This document shows positions 6,125-6,803 of a DNA stretch of 6,803 nucleotides, one piece after another (the first letter of the stretch is position 1; each line of letters opens with the position of its first letter). The stretch is from Methanosarcinales archaeon (GTDB lineage: Archaea > Halobacteriota > Methanosarcinia > DSM-18856 > Methermicoccaceae). The notes under the pieces were generated by a model. That model was not told where the DNA came from. It worked only from the letters and a program-made list of their open reading frames with translations, and searched no databases. The stretch is taken from the NCBI GenBank assembly GCA_003661015.1, contig QMVI01000060.1:1-6803 (forward strand). The letters run 5' to 3'. The position numbers and the translations under genes were made by a program.

Positions 6125-6676
6125 TTACCATGGAACCTTCTTCTTCCCCATAAGGTACCCGAGAATGTTTGTTAGGAAGTGAAGGACAGGAGTTATAATC
6201 AGCACTGCCAAAATTATTTCGAGAGTGAAAGTTTGATAGAACCAGACTGGCATCACGATTATCAACATGAGCCACGCACCAGCCACAAAGTCGAGCTGAT
6301 CAACAATTGGAAATGGAGAGCCTGGTTTGAGAGAAATCCTGCGTTTTATGAAGCTTGCTACCATATCCCCAAACAATGCTCCTGCTGAAAGACAAAAAAC
6401 AGCTAACACCGGTATAAGGGGTAGTGAGTGATAGAAAAACTGGATGTAATGGCTGATATATATCTGAAGTAGCCCCACTAACACTCCGAACAAAACACCT
6501 CCAACAAATCCACGCACTGTCTTCCCATCTCCAAAAACCCTTTTCCCATCCATGAAATTCCTTCCAAGGTCTATTGGAGTTCCACCACCAAATATGACTG
6601 CAGATGAGTTTGCAGCATATGCAGGGAGCATTAACCACATTGCATCTATTATTAAGTCAAGCAAATGACCACCCAT
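6125..6676 (-). CDS. carS: CDP-archaeol synthase (CDP-2,3-bis-(O-geranylgeranyl)-sn-glycerol synthase)
   Basis: This integral membrane enzyme transfers CMP from CTP to the unsaturated archaetidic acid core, giving the activated CDP lipid used for polar head-group attachment. The 183 residues match the CarS/DUF46 family: GGGTPIDLGRNFMDGKRVFGDGKTVRG (30-56) holds the GDGKT motif, GD (103-104) and SFIKRR (108-113) form the second active segment, and IVDQLDF (124-130) is the conserved aspartate motif. Hydrophobic segments lie at about 8-22, 57-76, 86-104, 130-147 and 151-175. The start is ATG 6676. An ATG 4 bases upstream is out of frame. No Shine-Dalgarno is present, and a TATA-like box centred 25 bases upstream suggests a leaderless mRNA. 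It acts in the same lipid pathway as egsA in this window and is followed by S6e on the same strand. Confidence 0.95.
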   Translation of the reverse strand: MGGHLLDLIIDAMWLMLPAYAANSSAVIFGGGTPIDLGRNFMDGKRVFGDGKTVRGFVGGVLFGVLVGLLQIYISHYIQFFYHSLPLIPVLAVFCLSAGALFGDMVASFIKRRISLKPGSPFPIVDQLDFVAGAWLMLIIVMPVWFYQTFTLEIILAVLIITPVLHFLTNILGYLMGKKKVPW

Positions 6677-6720
6677 ACATAGAAAAACTTAAAATCTTAA
6701 AAAAGTAAAGGCTGGTTTGA
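6677..6720. promoter_or_regulatory. Divergent promoter region, carS / tRNA-Asp
   Basis: This 44-base spacer carries the AT-rich stretch CTTAAAATCTTAAAAAAG (6688-6705). On the minus strand CTTTTTTAAG (6696-6705) is centred 25 bases before the carS ATG. On the plus strand the same stretch lies about 20-28 bases before the mature tRNA 5' end, so it can plausibly drive both. Confidence 0.5.
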
Positions 6721-6793
6721 GTCCGGATGGTGTAGGGGCCGAGCATAGAGCCCTGTCGAGGCTCTGACCCGGGTTCGAATCCCGGTCCGGGCG
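6721..6793 (+). tRNA. tRNA-Asp (anticodon GTC)
   Basis: A complete cloverleaf folds by eye. The acceptor stem GTCCGGA/TCCGGGC (6721-6727 with 6786-6792) has one G-T wobble at the second pair, with discriminator G at 6793. The D stem is GTGT/GCAT (6730-6733 with 6743-6746). The anticodon stem GAGCC/GGCTC (6748-6752 with 6760-6764) encloses loop CTGTCGA with anticodon GTC at 6755-6757. The variable loop is 4 bases, and the T arm is CCGGG/CCCGG (6769-6773 with 6781-6785) with loop TTCGAAT. GTC reads Asp codons GAC and GAT, and discriminator G is usual for tRNA-Asp. The 3' CCA is not encoded and there is no intron. Confidence 0.97.
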
Positions 6794-6803
6794 TAAAAAT
6801 TCA

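Noticed and set aside
6054..6638. Minus-strand open frames overlapping carS and S6e, and a plus-strand frame at 6179-6388
   Set aside because: All are out-of-frame or antisense readings of carS, with no recognisable domain or start signal.
6677..6680. Upstream ATG (minus strand 6680-6678) as the carS start
   Set aside because: It is out of frame with CarS; the ATG at 6676 is correctly spaced from the TATA-like box.
1..6803. Mobile element, CRISPR array, phage or defence system
   Set aside because: No terminal repeats, transposase, regular repeats or toxin/defence domains were seen; the content is housekeeping and conserved archaeal genes with similar base composition throughout.

Overview
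The window is archaeal and most likely euryarchaeal. It carries sn-glycerol-1-phosphate dehydrogenase and CDP-archaeol synthase (both for archaeal ether lipids), a type II methionine aminopeptidase, ribosomal protein S6e and a DUF63 membrane protein. The AT-rich boxes lie about 25 bases upstream of start codons, as in archaeal promoters, and the strong Shine-Dalgarno sites match the archaeal 16S tail. The lineage cannot be fixed from this sequence; a methanogen- or alkane-oxidiser-related euryarchaeon, or an Archaeoglobi relative, would fit.

Layout, left to right: a fumarase alpha subunit (+) converges on an AMMECR1-domain gene (-). A 42-base divergent promoter separates AMMECR1 from a DedA-family membrane protein (+). 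DedA overlaps tail to tail with the last gene of a three-gene minus-strand operon, transcribed in the order G1P dehydrogenase (egsA), methionine aminopeptidase (map), and a HAS-barrel-like protein. A 62-base divergent promoter, apparently with one shared TATA element, separates egsA from a DUF63 integral membrane protein (+). A small PadR-family regulator (+) follows and converges on the S6e gene (-), which lies downstream of CDP-archaeol synthase (-). A 44-base divergent promoter then leads to tRNA-Asp(GTC) (+), complete near the right edge. The DNA is almost entirely coding: no gap exceeds 62 bases, and no mobile element, CRISPR array or obvious repeat was seen.

The most notable observation is at the start of egsA. 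The conserved G1P dehydrogenase N-terminus (LPRE...G...) is encoded in frame upstream of the only canonical downstream start, a GTG at 4356. Those codons are preceded directly by ATG TAG, so TAG is codon 2 of the natural reading frame. The ATG sits about 14 bases downstream of the predicted transcription start. No ATG, GTG or TTG lies between the TAG and the GTG. All ten protein genes in the window end in TAA or TGA, and none in TAG. This fits UAG being read as an amino acid (pyrrolysine or a suppressor), although a mutated start or a sequencing error remains possible.

Functionally, egsA and carS are an early and a late step of archaeal membrane lipid synthesis. DedA proteins are lipid-carrier flippase candidates, and map and S6e are translation-related housekeeping genes. 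DUF63, AMMECR1 and the HAS-barrel-like protein have no firmly assigned archaeal role.
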